Shown here piece after piece: positions 13,908 to 26,000 of a DNA stretch of 64,000 bases. Made by a program: the position numbers and the translations under genes. The first letter of the stretch is position 1, and each line of letters opens with the position of its first letter. The notes beneath the pieces are model-generated. The model ran no database searches and was not told the DNA's origin. It saw only the letters and a list, made by a program, of their open reading frames with translations. This DNA comes from Todiramphus chloris collaris (lineage: Eukaryota; Chordata; Aves; Coraciiformes; Alcedinidae): NCBI GenBank assembly GCA_025345505.1, contig JANVCC010000047.1, forward strand, positions 10,185,280-10,249,279, read 5' to 3'.

Positions 13908-14176
13908 GGCTGGCTGCCAGATGCCCACCCAGCTGCTTTCTTATAAATTCATTTTGTTGCCAATTACAAATAGAGTAGGATAGCAAGAAACAAAGACAAA
14001 TCTAACACCCTTCCCTACCACCACCTTTCACAGGATCAATATCACCCCCTCACTCTGGACTCCTCTACCTCCTCCCCCTCCCTCCCCCTTTGCAGTGCAG
14101 GGGAATGGGGGGGCTACAGCCAGCCCATAACAGCTTCTCTCCACTGATGCTTCCTCCTCATGCTTCCCTGTTCCAA
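13908..14176. mobile_element. Fragment of an avian endogenous retrovirus LTR (ERVL-like)
   Basis: The stretch contains, in order, GGCTGCCAGATGCCCACCCA, TTGCCAATTACAAATAGAGT, AGAAACAAAGACAAATCTAA, a C-rich block (CCTCCTCCCCCTCCCTCCCC), GCAGTGCAGGGGAATGGGGG and TTCTCTCCACTGATGCTTCC. This order matches my memory of a very common dispersed avian LTR. The base composition, much richer in C than the flanks, also sets it apart. The sequence is rearranged: the part after CCCAGCTGC jumps to the AATTAC block, so an internal deletion is likely. No retroviral gene is present. The exact family and orientation are not established. Confidence 0.58.
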
Positions 14177-14418
14177 ACAACATTGTTAACTAGAGACACT
14201 TTTCTAAAAAAAATCCAAGATGATTTTGAAAGTTGCAGCTGTGAGAGAAAGCAGGTCCAGTAATCCCACAAAATCTGTACTACAGCAAGATGGAGCAGAT
14301 AGATTTCAATGTGAGTTGCATCAAGCAAGGATCAGCCACTCCACTGAGAAAGAGAAGCAACAAGAAACTCCAAAAACCTGAATGTCACACCACTGTTTGG
14401 GATTATAGAATTATCAAA

Positions 14419-14453
14419 TGTGTGTATATATTATATATATATTATGTATATAG
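14419..14453. repeat. TA-rich simple repeat
   Basis: An interrupted TA dinucleotide tract reads TGTGTATATATTATATATAT and continues in the same pattern. Confidence 0.85.
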
Positions 14454-14626
14454 AAAATTATACTTTTTTATTATGGAATTACTACATGACTCTGAATTTT
14501 TTGCTTTGATTCTGCATTTATTTTGGTAATAGTTTTCATACTGCCCTTTTCAAATCACTTAAAATCCAATGTGAGTATCTTCTTTCATGATGCTTTCCAT
14601 TTGCCAGAAATAGATTCAGGGTAGGG

Positions 14627-14644
14627 AAAAAAAAAAAAAAAAAA
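14627..14644. repeat. Poly-A run (18 bases)
   Basis: An uninterrupted run of 18 A. No gene-like sequence precedes it, so it is not taken as the tail of a processed copy. Confidence 0.95.
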
Positions 14645-16889
14645 GTTCTTCTCACAGCTACTGTAGCTCTAAAAAGTATTGATTCTGATGCATATCTCTG
14701 TACCTTCTTTGAGTTTTAATCACTCTTCAAAAAATACATGCATGTTTCTATTCTTACATGATAAATTAGATTACACTGAAAATTATGAATATCATTAACA
14801 GAGATGACAGATGATATTTTTATGACTAATCAATAGGGCTAACCAGACCTTCAGAAAAATAATCTGCTTCTAACTCTTCCTGGTACTTCACATCTTTCTG
14901 AAACCTCCACCATTTAGACTGAAATTTTCCTCTACTAGAGAGGAAAATATGAGCAAAATAAGTTATTTATAAGAATGACAGTAGGAGAAAATAAACTTCT
15001 TCAATTGTACTATTTGTAAAATTCTTTTCTATTTCTTTATTCTTCCACATACTCAATCACAAAGTGTTTGGGGTGAAAATAAGATAACATAGGCAGATTT
15101 TGAGAAAATCCTATTCCACGCTTGACTGAAAACAATTCTGATTTTACAAAGTTATTAGGGTAGCAAAACTTAGAATTAAGATTAGGAATGCATGTGAGCT
15201 GGATTTTGCATTTTTCCCCTCTCATTTTTCTGGGATGGCTAAGTAATGTCTCAACAACTTTATAGTGATGGTTGATATCCTCAGGCAAGAAAACTAAAAG
15301 TAATGTAAAATAAAGGCTTTCATACTGGTAAGAAAAATAGGAAGAGAAAGATATAAGGGTTTAGTTTTTCCTAGTTTTCATAATCTCTTATTCCTCTGTC
15401 CCAGATTCACAGTCAACAAACTGCTGCACTGTATGAATGGCAGTTAGGAATTATTTGTGTACTCATCAATTGAATTCCTTCCTTCCAAATATATTAGTGA
15501 ACTCCTCTATAGTGGAATTAACTCACTAAATGTGCTAAGTAAATTAGCATATTTCAACTAAGCAGTCCAGTAACCCACCAAATGCCTCCTAATGGTCACA
15601 TGAGCAACTTGCAGTATACAATAGTCAAAGCGTCAATACATACAAATTTGTCTCTATAAATGGATAGAGTAATGCATGTGCAAGAAATGTTTTTAATGTC
15701 ATTCTAAATTGCATACAAAATCATGTTTGATGTGATAGCTGCAAATTGTATTCTTACATACATTATTTTTCTAGTGTAGGTGTAGCTTGTCATGTCCTAC
15801 TGTAGAAAGAATGCTAGCTTTCCAAACGCAATAAACCAAGCAGGAATCTCAATCACTCAGCTGTTCTTGTTTTAATGAAGAGAGATTGGTATCTCAAGAA
15901 TCCTGGGAGGATAATGCAGATGTGATGCAAGGCAGAGCACAGATAACAATTCTGACTTGGTAACAGTCTGAATTTACTTAAAATGCATGCTTTTGAATCC
16001 CTCCCACTGCCCCCACCACAATAACATCTCTTATCAAAGTTTTGTCTATTTTAGGAGGTTGGTTCTCCACAAATGCTAATCTGTTGGGAGTCAATTCCAA
16101 ACTGAAACATGCACTTGTATAAATTAAAACAAGGGAACAAGCCAAAAATTTCAATGCTACTTTCTGCACACAAGAGGCAGATGTATTGTGCTGCTCAGGG
16201 AGTACAGAGGGAATGTCTTTCTATAACTAAGCACAAGTCAACACAATTTTAATTTCACTTCCCACATTACATGTTTCCTGCATGCTCCTCAAGATAAACA
16301 CTGCAAGTGGAAGCAGGACTGGATGAACAGAGGACACTAGCTAATATTACTGGCAATCACACAGAGTAAATATGCTGTATCTCTGAAGTTTGGGTATCTC
16401 ACTATCACATGTGATTATGTGCCCCAGTGAGCAGACAAGGCAAGTGTCTTCTGGTCTTTTCTGAGAAAATTACATACTGTAGTTGGGAAGAATCCTCAAC
16501 TGGAGTGAGATGGAAAAGTTGACTGTGAATGCAAACAGGGACAGTAAAAGCACTGAACTGTTGAAGAATTAGATAAAGAGATAGACTCATCTGCTGAGAT
16601 GACCTTCAGGGACACTCCGGGAAAGTACTATGCCCAAGACAGTAGTCCTGGTTATGTGGTAGCAGATGACTGAGCAGAGGGAGAGAAAAATGATCCAGTG
16701 TTAGGTTCTCTCTCCCTGTGGTAATTTGCAAAGAACCAGAGAAGCCAACGTGTGAGTTACAGTGGTGATTTGATCATCAGGTGTTGCATAAAGAAAGCTG
16801 AGACAAGCTTAGTGCTGTATCTCATCTTCAAAGTTAGTTACAGAAAGTATGGAATTATTAATTAATTATGGAAACTACTTCTGGAATCT

Positions 16890-17600
16890 ACCTATTCATC
16901 CTGCCTGGTTGGTCTATAACAGACTCCCACCATCTGCTTTTTTGGCCCTCCCCCGGATTCCAGCCATAAAGATTCAAACCTATCATCACCATCATTATGC
17001 TCAAAACAATCAAGGCACCCCCTAACACACAGGGCCACTCTCCCCTCCTCTCCTTCCTGGATTATCCCTTCTGAAGAGTTTATAGCCATCCAACACAGCA
17101 CTCCAGTTGTGCGAATCATCCCACCATGTTTCTGTGATGATGACTATGTCATAGTTCTCCTGCTGTACAATGGTTTCCAGCTCCTCCTGTTTGTTGTCCA
17201 TGCTGTGTGCATTGGTGTTGGTGCAATTCAGCTGGGCTATTGATCCCATCACCTTTTTTGGGGAAGAAGGCCTAAGTCCTAACTGGCCATTCCCAGGCAC
17301 TTCCATGATTTCTAGACCATCAATATCCCTTGTGTCTTTGCTATCACATGGCACTCTGTTCTCTATCTCTGCTGGGATGGCAGACCAAAGAACCTTGCTA
17401 GTACACCGTCCCACAAACACTGAAATGCTGCCCCCAGACTTATTTTCTGCAAGCCAGGTTTTATCCATTTCCCCCTTCGAATCGACTTTAAAGCTATTTC
17501 AGTGAGCCCAGGCAAATCCTGCGCACAAGTCCTTTTCCCCCTTTGAGAAGGTGTAGCCAGTCTGTCACCAGCAGACCTGGTAGTGTGTAAACTGAGCCAC
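16890..17600 (-). mobile_element. CR1 LINE fragment: N-terminal endonuclease of ORF2, frameshifted
   Basis: On the minus strand, 17468-17022 encodes the AP-like endonuclease start of CR1 ORF2, with NKQEELETIVQQENYDIVII, then TETWWDDSHNWS and GYKLFRRD. The acidic residue in ITETWW is the conserved catalytic Glu position of this family. A frameshift near 17040-17060 moves the reading to another frame, where CVRGCLDCFEHNDGDDR and MVGVCYRPTRQDE continue the domain (down to 16892). The match stops abruptly there, in mid-domain; no reverse transcriptase or CR1 3' end follows. The high-coordinate limit is uncertain. An open frame at 17785-17603 may be CR1 5' sequence, but I cannot confirm it. It is a dead relic in the same orientation as SEMA5A. 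Confidence 0.88.
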
Positions 17601-19249
17601 GATCAGAGAAAACCAACTTTCTGATGGTGACACCAGGCTTTAATGGGTATTCCTGTTTCTTCCCTCATCATTTTCTGCAAATGGAAGGATAGAGGAGAAC
17701 ACAACTTGTGCTCCTGAACCCCTGACCAGTCATCCGAAGGCCCTGAAATCTCTCGTCTTTGGACTTCTTGTTGCAACATTATCACTGTCTACCTGAAAAA
17801 TCAATAATGGGTAACAATCTGAGCGCCGTCCCAGGGTTGGAAGCTTTCTCTTCACATCTTTAACTCAGGCCCCATGGAGGCAGAAGACTTACCTAAGAAA
17901 TGGGTCTGATATGCATTTTGGGCCTTCTGTTCCCTTCAGAAGGGAGTCACCTATGACATTGGCCAGTCATTTTTTTAATCAAGAGCTCAGGTAAGTGAGC
18001 TCTTGATTAAATCTGCCCTGCTCTTATGACATGATTGTATTTTGTTCTACAAAAACAAAACAAACACAGATAATTGTTCAATTATTATGAAAATTTCTGC
18101 CACTGAGTGGTGTAGCTCTGTTCTTGTGGTTATCCCACTTTGCAAATCCCCTGTGACAGTGGAAAAGATGATTGGATAAAAACCCATCCAAGATACTACC
18201 TTCACTTCAGGAAGCTCCTGTGTTTCAAATAGCTGAGAAGGTTTTCTGAAGTAGTATCACTACATGTTCAGGCTTTTCCTAAGCACCTGCTGGGGCCTGA
18301 AGGCAAGGCAGTACACTAAGTATGATCTGACCCAGTACAGGCATCAATTTAAACTTCCAATTATAACCCTGAATAGAGTTACATCACCCATTAGCACCTT
18401 TAGCTCAATTTACTTCAAAGGAGCAATAAACTTTCATCAAAATTATATATTTTGATGCTGTTTAAAAAGAATTTCAGCAAACATGAAATGGAGTTGAATG
18501 TCATTTATAATTAATATCACTAAAATTATTCTTCATAGCAAGGGAAACAATATGAAATGCTTATCAAATATGGACAAAGACTATTTTTTAAATTAAGATA
18601 ATAAAAATAATCTGAATCCCATCTTAAGTCTTGACTAAACTCAAAATGCATTCTGTTTTTGTTATAACATCCAGCTTCAGGCAGCACACACTTCCTCCTC
18701 TTCCTTCATATGTCATTTATTTTACACTGGAAGCACTTTTCCAGTGACTTACAATCTGTTCTGTTCTAGTCTGAGCTCCTAATCTTGTTACTTGAATCTG
18801 AATTTTTCTTTCTACCTATGAATCCCCCATTTTTGATTTATTCTTAATTACAGAAATTTCTCTTGTGCAAAATTTTGTGTATTCTGCACAAATCCTTTTC
18901 AAATTGCTTTCCCTGATTCAAACCAGAGGGAAGAAGGTCTAGAGATGGTTCTGCGTTCTGTCTGATAAACGAAAAGTTCTGTTTTCTTGTTGCCTGGCTA
19001 CACTCCATGCCCATCCTGGCATCCATGCAATAAAGACATTCTTGCTGTCTGCACTGGCCTTCTTTAGTTTGCCACTCCTGCTAAGAGGAGTCAGGGAAAT
19101 GTAATAGACATCCACTGATAACATTTACATTTGGTTGGAGCAGATTGATGTTTACAACAGGGGGAGTGAAAAATGCTGAGGGTGAGATACCATGGATGCT
19201 GCTCCACAAGGACAGTAAGAAAAGAGCACTGGAAGAAGAGATTAGACAC
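17601..19249. other. Intronic stretch with one strong hairpin
   Basis: The part next to the CR1 endonuclease relic may include decayed CR1 5' sequence. A perfect 16-base inverted repeat is at 17974-18011. The rest, including 18012-19249, shows nothing I can identify. Confidence 0.55.
17974..18011. repeat. Perfect inverted repeat, 16-base arms, 6-base loop
   Basis: TTTAATCAAGAGCTCA (17974-17989) is followed by GGTAAG and its exact reverse complement (17996-18011). The plus-strand bases spanning the loop, CAGGTAAGT, form a perfect 5' splice-site consensus, but on the strand opposite to SEMA5A. Confidence 0.97.
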
Positions 19250-19620
19250 TATCATGGGTCTCAGGAGACAAGGATTCCTGAAGGTTGGTCTTACTGGCAA
19301 AACCTGAGGTAAAGGTGGCCCCAAGTACCTTGGCCTTTTCCATGTTATTTGCCACTAGTTCCCATTTGCCAGTTTCCCTTTTGCTTCTGAGGCACTTGCA
19401 GAATCCTTTGTTGCTCTTCCTATGCCTTCCCAGATCAAACTCAATGTCAACCTTAGCTTCTCTCAGCTGATGCCTGCAAAATCAGACAGATACATTACAC
19501 TCCTCCTGGGTCACCTACCCCTTCTTTCACATTTTGCAGAAATCATTTTCATGTCTTCTGAGTTCAGTTAGAAACCCCTTGCTCATCCACACACTTCCAT
19601 GCCCATCCATTTCTACTTGC
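19250..19620 (-). mobile_element. CR1 LINE fragment: linker between endonuclease and reverse transcriptase
   Basis: On the minus strand, translation near 19360-19270 gives LVANNMEKAKVLGATFTSGF followed by ASKTN, matching the CR1 ORF2 segment just before the reverse transcriptase (Glu-Lys-Ala-Glu-Val-Leu-Asn-Ala-Phe-Phe-like). Upstream, REAKVDIEFDLGRHRKSNKG resembles the lysine-rich part of the same linker. The plus strand also shares TCCTCCTGGGTCACCT with the fragment at 33098-33225. The copy is old, with stops and indels, and it lacks both ends. It cannot be the continuation of the endonuclease fragment at 16890, because the order on the minus strand is reversed. Confidence 0.75.
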
Positions 19621-20824
19621 CATACATATATTTAGCTGATCTGTAGCAAAACTCCAAGTATATTACTTTAAAAAAATAAAATAAAAAAAAAAAACAAAAA
19701 AAACCCAAACAAAAAAAAAAAAAAAACCCCAAAAATGAAATAAATAAAATAAAGTAAAATAATCACTACTTCAGATTAGTAACAGAGGCTTCGGGTTTTG
19801 ATACCCATTTTCTGGTGCTTGAGTACCTTTGCACTGCATTGACGTGCTAGCCACCTACTTCCACTTACATGGCACCGGTCCAGGAATCACATCACTGTGT
19901 TTCTGCCCTTGTTGTGCTTGAACTCATTCTATATTATAAATGGCTTCATTGTGTCCTGGAACTAGCTATGGACCTGCCAGGCAGAAGGACCATTCTGCTT
20001 GCAGCAGGGACTTTATTTGTGTGGCATAGATACTACAGTCAGAGCTTTGATTTTCTCATGAGGAATAATGAAAATGACATCCCATATTTCAAAGCACCAA
20101 CCAACCTGAAAAGGAAAGAATTTGTGTCTGAGGTATGTTTTGAAGATCAAAACATCATAAAATCATGATGTTAGCAAATCCAAGCTCAGAAAGTAGAGAG
20201 AATAAATGCTTAAAAAGTCTCAGAGACATCGCAGTTACCATTGGGGAATACAAACGGGACACTAAATTCCACTTTTCAACAGTTTCAGAGCTTTTTTTAT
20301 CCAACTAACATTTATGAACCAATCTAGCTGCAGTGGTATATACTAATTTTAACCTGAAAGCTTACATCTATCAAAGACAGCCAATGTCTATCTGAAGTCT
20401 ACCAATGACTTCTGTTCTGCTCTCCCTGTTCTGATCAAACCATTTCTACTTGCCAGCACAACACTGCAATGGCCAGTAAGACAAGGTCCCAGACAAAGCT
20501 GTAAAAACAATGGATATTTCAGTTTGTCTGCTGAAGAAAATAGAGAAAATTTTCTTGTTCACTCTTCTAAATAATTCAATATCAACTGAATACTTAATTT
20601 AATCCGAAATGTTTAGACTCTTCCTCATCTGAATTTCTAAAACTGTTTTCCCTTGTAGTATAAACCAAAGGCCATTCAAAACCAAACTATTCTGGAAGAA
20701 AAAATTTAAATGTTTCATTCAAGAAATGTTAACAAATGCTGAGATTTTGTAAAATAACCTCAGGTTGCCTTACTTTGGCTACACCAGCTCACTAAGATGG
20801 GACAGAATTCACTTTTCTTTCACG
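19621..20824. other. Intronic stretch with an A-rich tract
   Basis: Apart from the A-rich tract at 19667-19772, no element or exon is recognised. The open frame at 19869-20168 has no recognisable motif. Confidence 0.6.
19667..19772. repeat. A-rich low-complexity tract with CCC interruptions
   Basis: About 100 bases are nearly all A with short C interruptions (for example AAACCCAAAC, AACCCC) and AAAT units at the end. It is one of several such tracts that are A-rich on the plus strand. Confidence 0.9.
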
Positions 20825-21424
20825 ATGCACCTGGGGTGCATAAAGAAGAGTGTGGCCAGCAGGTTGAGGGAGGTTCTCCTCCCCCTCTGCCCTGCACTAA
20901 TGAGACCACATCTGGAGCATTGTGTTCAGTTCTGGTGTCCCCAATTCAAGAGGGACAGGGAAATACTACGGACAGTCCAATGGAGACCTACAAAGACAAT
21001 TAAGGGACAGGAACATCTCTCTTATGAGGAAAGGCTGAGAGCCCTGGGGCTGTTTAGACTGGAAAAGAGAAGGCTGAGAGGAGATCTTATTAATGTTTAC
21101 AAATATCTGAAGGGTGGGTGTCAAGTAGAAGGGGCCAATCTCTTTTCAGTGGTGCCTTGTGATAGGACAAGAGATAATGGTAGCAAGGTGAAACACAGGA
21201 AGTTCCACCTCAACATGAGGAAAAACTTGTTTTCTGTGAGACTGACAGAGCATGGAAACGGGCTGCCCAGAGAAGTGGTGGAGTCTCCTTCTCTAGAGAC
21301 TTTCAAGACCTCCCTGGATGTGTTCCTGTGTAGCTTGCCCTAGGTGTTCCTGCGTTGGCAGGGGGTTTGGACTTGATGATCTCCAGAGGTCCCTTCCAAC
21401 CCCTACCATTCTATGATTCTATAA
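20825..21424 (+). mobile_element. 5'-truncated CR1 LINE: C-terminal ORF2 and complete 3' end
   Basis: The open frame 20765-21343 carries the C-terminal part of the CR1 reverse transcriptase protein without a stop: [15 protein letters not shown], then [49 protein letters not shown] and [20 protein letters not shown]. The natural stop follows Leu-Pro, then a short 3' UTR with GGTCCCTTCCAACCCCTACC and the terminal ATTCTATGATTCTAT. The copy is truncated at its 5' side, lacking endonuclease and catalytic reverse transcriptase motifs, as is usual for CR1. It lies antisense to SEMA5A. It shares the unusual [16 protein letters not shown] stretch with the copy at 39704-40215, so the two belong to one subfamily. 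Confidence 0.95.
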
Positions 21425-21914
21425 TCATCAAAATTCTCATCTGTTTACAAAATAATATTACTACCTTCAGCTACTTCTGAACCTTTCTATCACTGTCTTT
21501 CGACTATTTCTCTCCAGCTTCCAGCAGTCACCTCCCTACCCTGAAGGCCCTGTGACCATCATATTTGGGTCTAAACTGAACTTCACAGGTTTTTTTTGTG
21601 CGAATACAGCATGCAGACCAAATGTTTGCCCATGACAAAGGAAGTATTAAAAAAAAAAAATGGGGGAGAACAAGCAAGGAGTAAAAGCCATGCAAAGAGA
21701 CTCCAGATTAAAAATAAAGGAGGTGCTTCTTGGAAAATATCCTTTATCAATCTCCAATCAAGAAGAGAATGATTTATACTTTTCATGGCTAACCCCTGGA
21801 TCAGGAACCCTACTGAAAATATTGAAGATTCTCTAGTCTAAAGACATGCAGACAGATTAAGTGGGAAACTAGAGCCTGCTCAGAGTTAGCAATTCAGACT
21901 CACCTCCCTCCCCA
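21425..21914. other. Spacer between two CR1 elements
   Basis: About 490 bases contain a T run (21591-21598) and an A run (21649-21660). The end near 21840-21914 may include degraded CR1 sequence. No gene is seen. Confidence 0.5.
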
Positions 21915-23048
21915 GAAAGGTGATGGAACAACTTCTCCTTGGCCCTCTCTCTAGGCATATCAAGGACAAGGGGGTCATCAGGAGCAGTCAACATGGTTTT
22001 ACAAAGGGGAAGTCATGCTTGACTAACGTGATAGCTTTCTATAAAGAAACCAGGTGGATAGATGATGATAGTGCAATGGATGTAGTTTATCTTAATTTCA
22101 GTAAAGTATTTGTCACCATCTCCCACAGCATCCTTGCAGCTAAACTGAGAAAGTGTGGCGTGGATGATCAGATAGTGAGGTAGATTATTAACTGGTTGAA
22201 GAAAAGAAGTCAGAGAGTTGTGGTCAATGGGGCAGAGTCTAGTTGGAGGCCTGTATCTAGTGGAGTCCCTCGGGGGTCAGTACTGGGGCCAGTACTATTC
22301 AATATATTAATCAATGACCTGAATGAGGGAACAGAGTGCACTGACAGCAAGTTTGCTGATGATACAAAACTGGGAGGACTGACTGACACACCAGCAGGCT
22401 GTGCTGCCATCCAGAGACCTGGACAGGCTGGAGAGTTGGGCAGGGAGAAAATGAATGAAATACAACAAAGGCAAGTGTAAAGTCTTGCATCTGGGAAAGA
22501 ATAAGCCCAGGTACCAGTATAGGTTGGAGACTGACTTGTTAGAGAGTAGCATAGGGGAAAGAGACCTGGGAGTCCTGGCAGACAGCAGGATGACCATGAG
22601 CCAACAATGTGCCCTGGTGGTCAAGAAGGCCAATGGCACCCATGGGTATATTAGAAGGGATGTGGTTAGTAGCTTGAGAGAGGTTCTCCTCCCTGTCTAT
22701 TCTGCCCTAGTGAGACCTCATCTGGAATATTGTGTCCAGTTCTGGGCATCTCAGTTCAAGAAGTACAGGGAACTGCTTGAAAAAGTCCAGTGCAGAGCCG
22801 CAAAGATGATGAAGGGAGTGGAGCATCTCCCTTATGACGAACGGCTGAGGGAGCTGGGTCTCCTTGGCTTGGAGAAGAGGAGGCTGAGGAGTGACCTCAT
22901 TAATGTTTATAAATACATAAAGGGTGAGTGTCAGGAGGATGGAGCCAGACTCTTCTCTGTTATGTCCAATGATAGGACAAGGGGCAATGGTTGGACTGGA
23001 TGATCTTGCGAGGTCCCTTACAACCCTTAACATTCTGTGATTCTGTAA
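21915..23048 (+). mobile_element. CR1 LINE: reverse transcriptase region with internal 3' deletion
   Basis: Three successive frames carry the CR1 reverse transcriptase. The frame at 21920-22183 has VIRSSQHGFTKGKSCLTNVI and the DVVYLNFSKVF motif. The frame at 22196-22480 has [20 protein letters not shown] and the catalytic FADD box in [10 protein letters not shown]. The frame at 22455-23003 has [21 protein letters not shown] and YKYIKGE. A stop at 22181-22183 and a frameshift near 22430-22460 make it inactive. After TRGNG (about 22990) the sequence jumps straight to TTGGACTGGATGATCTTGCG and the terminal ATTCTGTGATTCTGTAA. Compared with the copy at 20825-21424, roughly 190 bases at the end of ORF2 are missing. 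It lies in the same orientation as the neighbouring copy. Confidence 0.95.
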
Positions 23049-26000
23049 TTACTGCTGGTCAAGGAAGAAGACCTATAGTTGAAGAGATCACACAGGTATC
23101 CAGATAATCCACAACTGGAAATTAGCTGGAGAAAAGGGAACAAACAAATAGTTACAGGGAAAGACTGAGGTTACAATTAGAACGGATGCATGAATAAATG
23201 CCTTTTTACTGTGTTTAGCTTTAACTCTGCCTTGTACATAGAGGAAGAAGGTTAAAGTATTTTACTTTAAAGATGCTGTTTCTGAATAGATTCAGTCATC
23301 CCGTTAATCTTCCACTCAAAGTACAGGTTTACATAATGCAAAACACAAGTGGGATTTCTCTTTGTCCCAAAAACTAATCAGTGGTTGGTCACTGTGATTC
23401 CAGTAAGAAATGCTATGCCTGTCACTGAGGGAAACCTGCAGGGAGAGAGACTCTGAAGAAAACTGAAAGAGATATAAAGCACAATTCTGTCCTGTGGTTA
23501 TAACACTGGTTGGAAAAAGCTTATTGGTTTTATAACATACATAGGTCTTCCCCATTTTCTTCCTTTTACAACATTACCCAAAAAACACACTATGTGGCAT
23601 TGGTAACAATGTCAGTGTAAAATGAAACAACTAAAATAACATGAAATTGGATGAATGAGTATCTGCCCAAATAAGCACCAACAAAAATAGTACATGGATT
23701 CAGCTTTGAATACAAGTATCTCAGTTGAAAAAAACCTACACTCTATAAGTTTTCCCGACATGAATATACATAAATGTAAATTAAAAAGCCTATCTTTCTT
23801 GCACTGCTCATCAGTGGCTCTGCACATCTGATGTAGTGATGCATTACTTAAGTGATCTGTCCCAGTCTTTTTGCATGAGTACTGGTTTTTACTGCAATAG
23901 TTCCAGGCTTACAGCTGAGATGCTCAAGAACCAGTCCCAATTTTGAAATATAGGCAAGTTATTCAGATTTAGTTTATTCACAAGCTATGTAACATGGCAT
24001 TTAAGTTTTGAACTTTGCTGTTCGTTTGTTTTTTTATGGTGGCTTTTGGAATCAGGACACTAGTTTCAGACAAGTTGTTATTTGCTTCCCACTTGAGATG
24101 TTATGATACTGAAAGCCAGAATGCAGATTTAAAGAGAGGAACACACTGCTGTGATCAGGCCAGTGCTTCTCACAAGGATCACACTGGACTGAGTTTATTA
24201 TCAGAGAGATGCCTGCCAGGAAGGTCCTTGAAATAGAAGTAGTAGGGCTGAACTGAGGTTAGCAGTAGCCAAAGGTCCACTCAGCTTCCTAGGCACAGGA
24301 CAAATATCCACGTAGCTTCAGGTTCTGCCAGTAAAAATGACAGACGAGTTTGCCAAGGACCAACTGCAATTGTGTTTTTTTGTAATCATAAAACTATTTT
24401 CCTAGGTGTCTGTCCAGTGCCTGTGCTAGCCATTCACCATAAAATATTGAGGCATGGTGTAAATTCAAAGAAAAGACAGGACCTTGCCTTACAGTTAGTG
24501 TACAAAAATACAATTTGAACAGCCTGAGGGACACTGTTGAAACATTACAGTATAGGGAGCAGACTGGAATCAATCCCAAAAATGAAGGAGAGTGGGTAGA
24601 AATTACATACTTAGTTTGAAAATAAGTGTGCTGTCTGCATATAGTGACTCTCCTCATTCATTTTTCCGTAACACTTTTATGATTTCAGTCATTGTTCCTC
24701 AGTTGTGAATTTAAAAATCCCCATGCTATCAATGTATTTTTCATTAGTACAATGGGCAAATCATATTTTGAGAATCTCCAAATTCATGAAGCTCCATAGC
24801 ATACAACTCATATGACAAAAGAAGTGCCATCCACGGTACAGAAAACATTACTTAGTTTAACAGTGAGATTTGGGACAGCCATATTACAGCCCTGTGGTAG
24901 TATCAGGAACTCAATGCAAAACTGACCAATATCATCAACTTGCCTAAGAGAGGCTTTTCCTCTGCTGTGCCTAGGAGCTTTATATGGAGTTGGTTTTGCT
25001 TTCTGATTTTCATTTCCTTAGTCCTCTTCTACATTCTTGGGACAGCAAAATACATCAAAGTGATTAAATTTTGAAAATTCGAAAGGAAGTTTAGCAACTT
25101 CAGTTTGATGGAAGACATGGAGAAAACAGAGACTTATAAACTGGCAGAATAGATTCTTAACCAAAGTAACTCTTTGCAAGATAACTAGCTATTTTAGTAT
25201 GGTTTTTCAGTCCAGCTGCACGAATTGTATAGAACATTAGAGATAAAAATGCCTTCAAGGAGATAATGTTTTAAGAGAAAAAGTGATAGTAGGGCTTTGG
25301 AATCTTATAAATAAAAAATGTATTTCCTCTCAAGCTCTAAACTGCCCAAGTCTTTGGCCTTTTCAAGCTGTGCTGTAATCTCCAGAAGTAGCACTTGAAA
25401 AGAGCAGGTGAATGGCAGGGGAGTTCAACCATAGTGCTGCTTCTCCAGCTGATGCACCCATCCCTACTAGTTGCAGCTCACAAATTCAGATTTTTTTTGG
25501 GTTTTTTTTCCCCTTCTAAATTTAATTTTAAGAGAGCAAGCATTCTTAAGAGATTTTGGATTCTTCTGGGGATTTTGTTTGGTTGGTTTTCTTGTTGCAT
25601 GTACATTCATGACCATTGTGTTTTTACCTACTACCCATAAACAGATCACTGCTCTCTCCCCCTTCCTCTTTTAGATAAGTAGAAGCAAACAGACAAAAAT
25701 GATGAGTCAGAATAAATAACAGGTGGGGTGTTTCTGTTTTGTTTTTAAAAGGATGAGTTCATGCCCAGTAATATATTCATGATTTGAAGAATGGGTTCTC
25801 ATCTCCACTCCCAGTTCTGCCCTAGGATTAGACTGCTGTGGTTCCATGACCCCTTCAGGCAAACCTGGTGAATCCTTTCAGTGCTCCCCTTCACCCCAAA
25901 CAGATCTTGCTCCTGGCCACAAATTCCTGCCTCCTTCTCTGTGCCTTCACATCTCCATGGTCCTACAGTGAGCTGGTTACATCAGCTAAAATGTCTCACT

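Larger units (their letters stand above)
14177..16889. other. Intronic stretch with simple repeats only
   Basis: This contains a TA-rich tract (14419-14453) and an 18-base poly-A run (14627-14644). No transposon end, target duplication or coding exon is recognised. Confidence 0.65.

Noticed and set aside
14045..14092. C-rich block as a G-quadruplex on the minus strand
   Set aside because: Only three close runs of three or more C are present; the fourth is too far away for a standard motif.
14627..14644. Poly-A run as the tail of a processed pseudogene
   Set aside because: No gene-like sequence precedes it on the strand required; the same holds for the poly-A runs at 4298, 43045, 45180 and 58601.
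20765..21343. 192-codon open frame as a possible host gene
   Set aside because: Its residues are the C-terminus of CR1 ORF2, and a CR1 3' UTR and terminal repeats follow directly.
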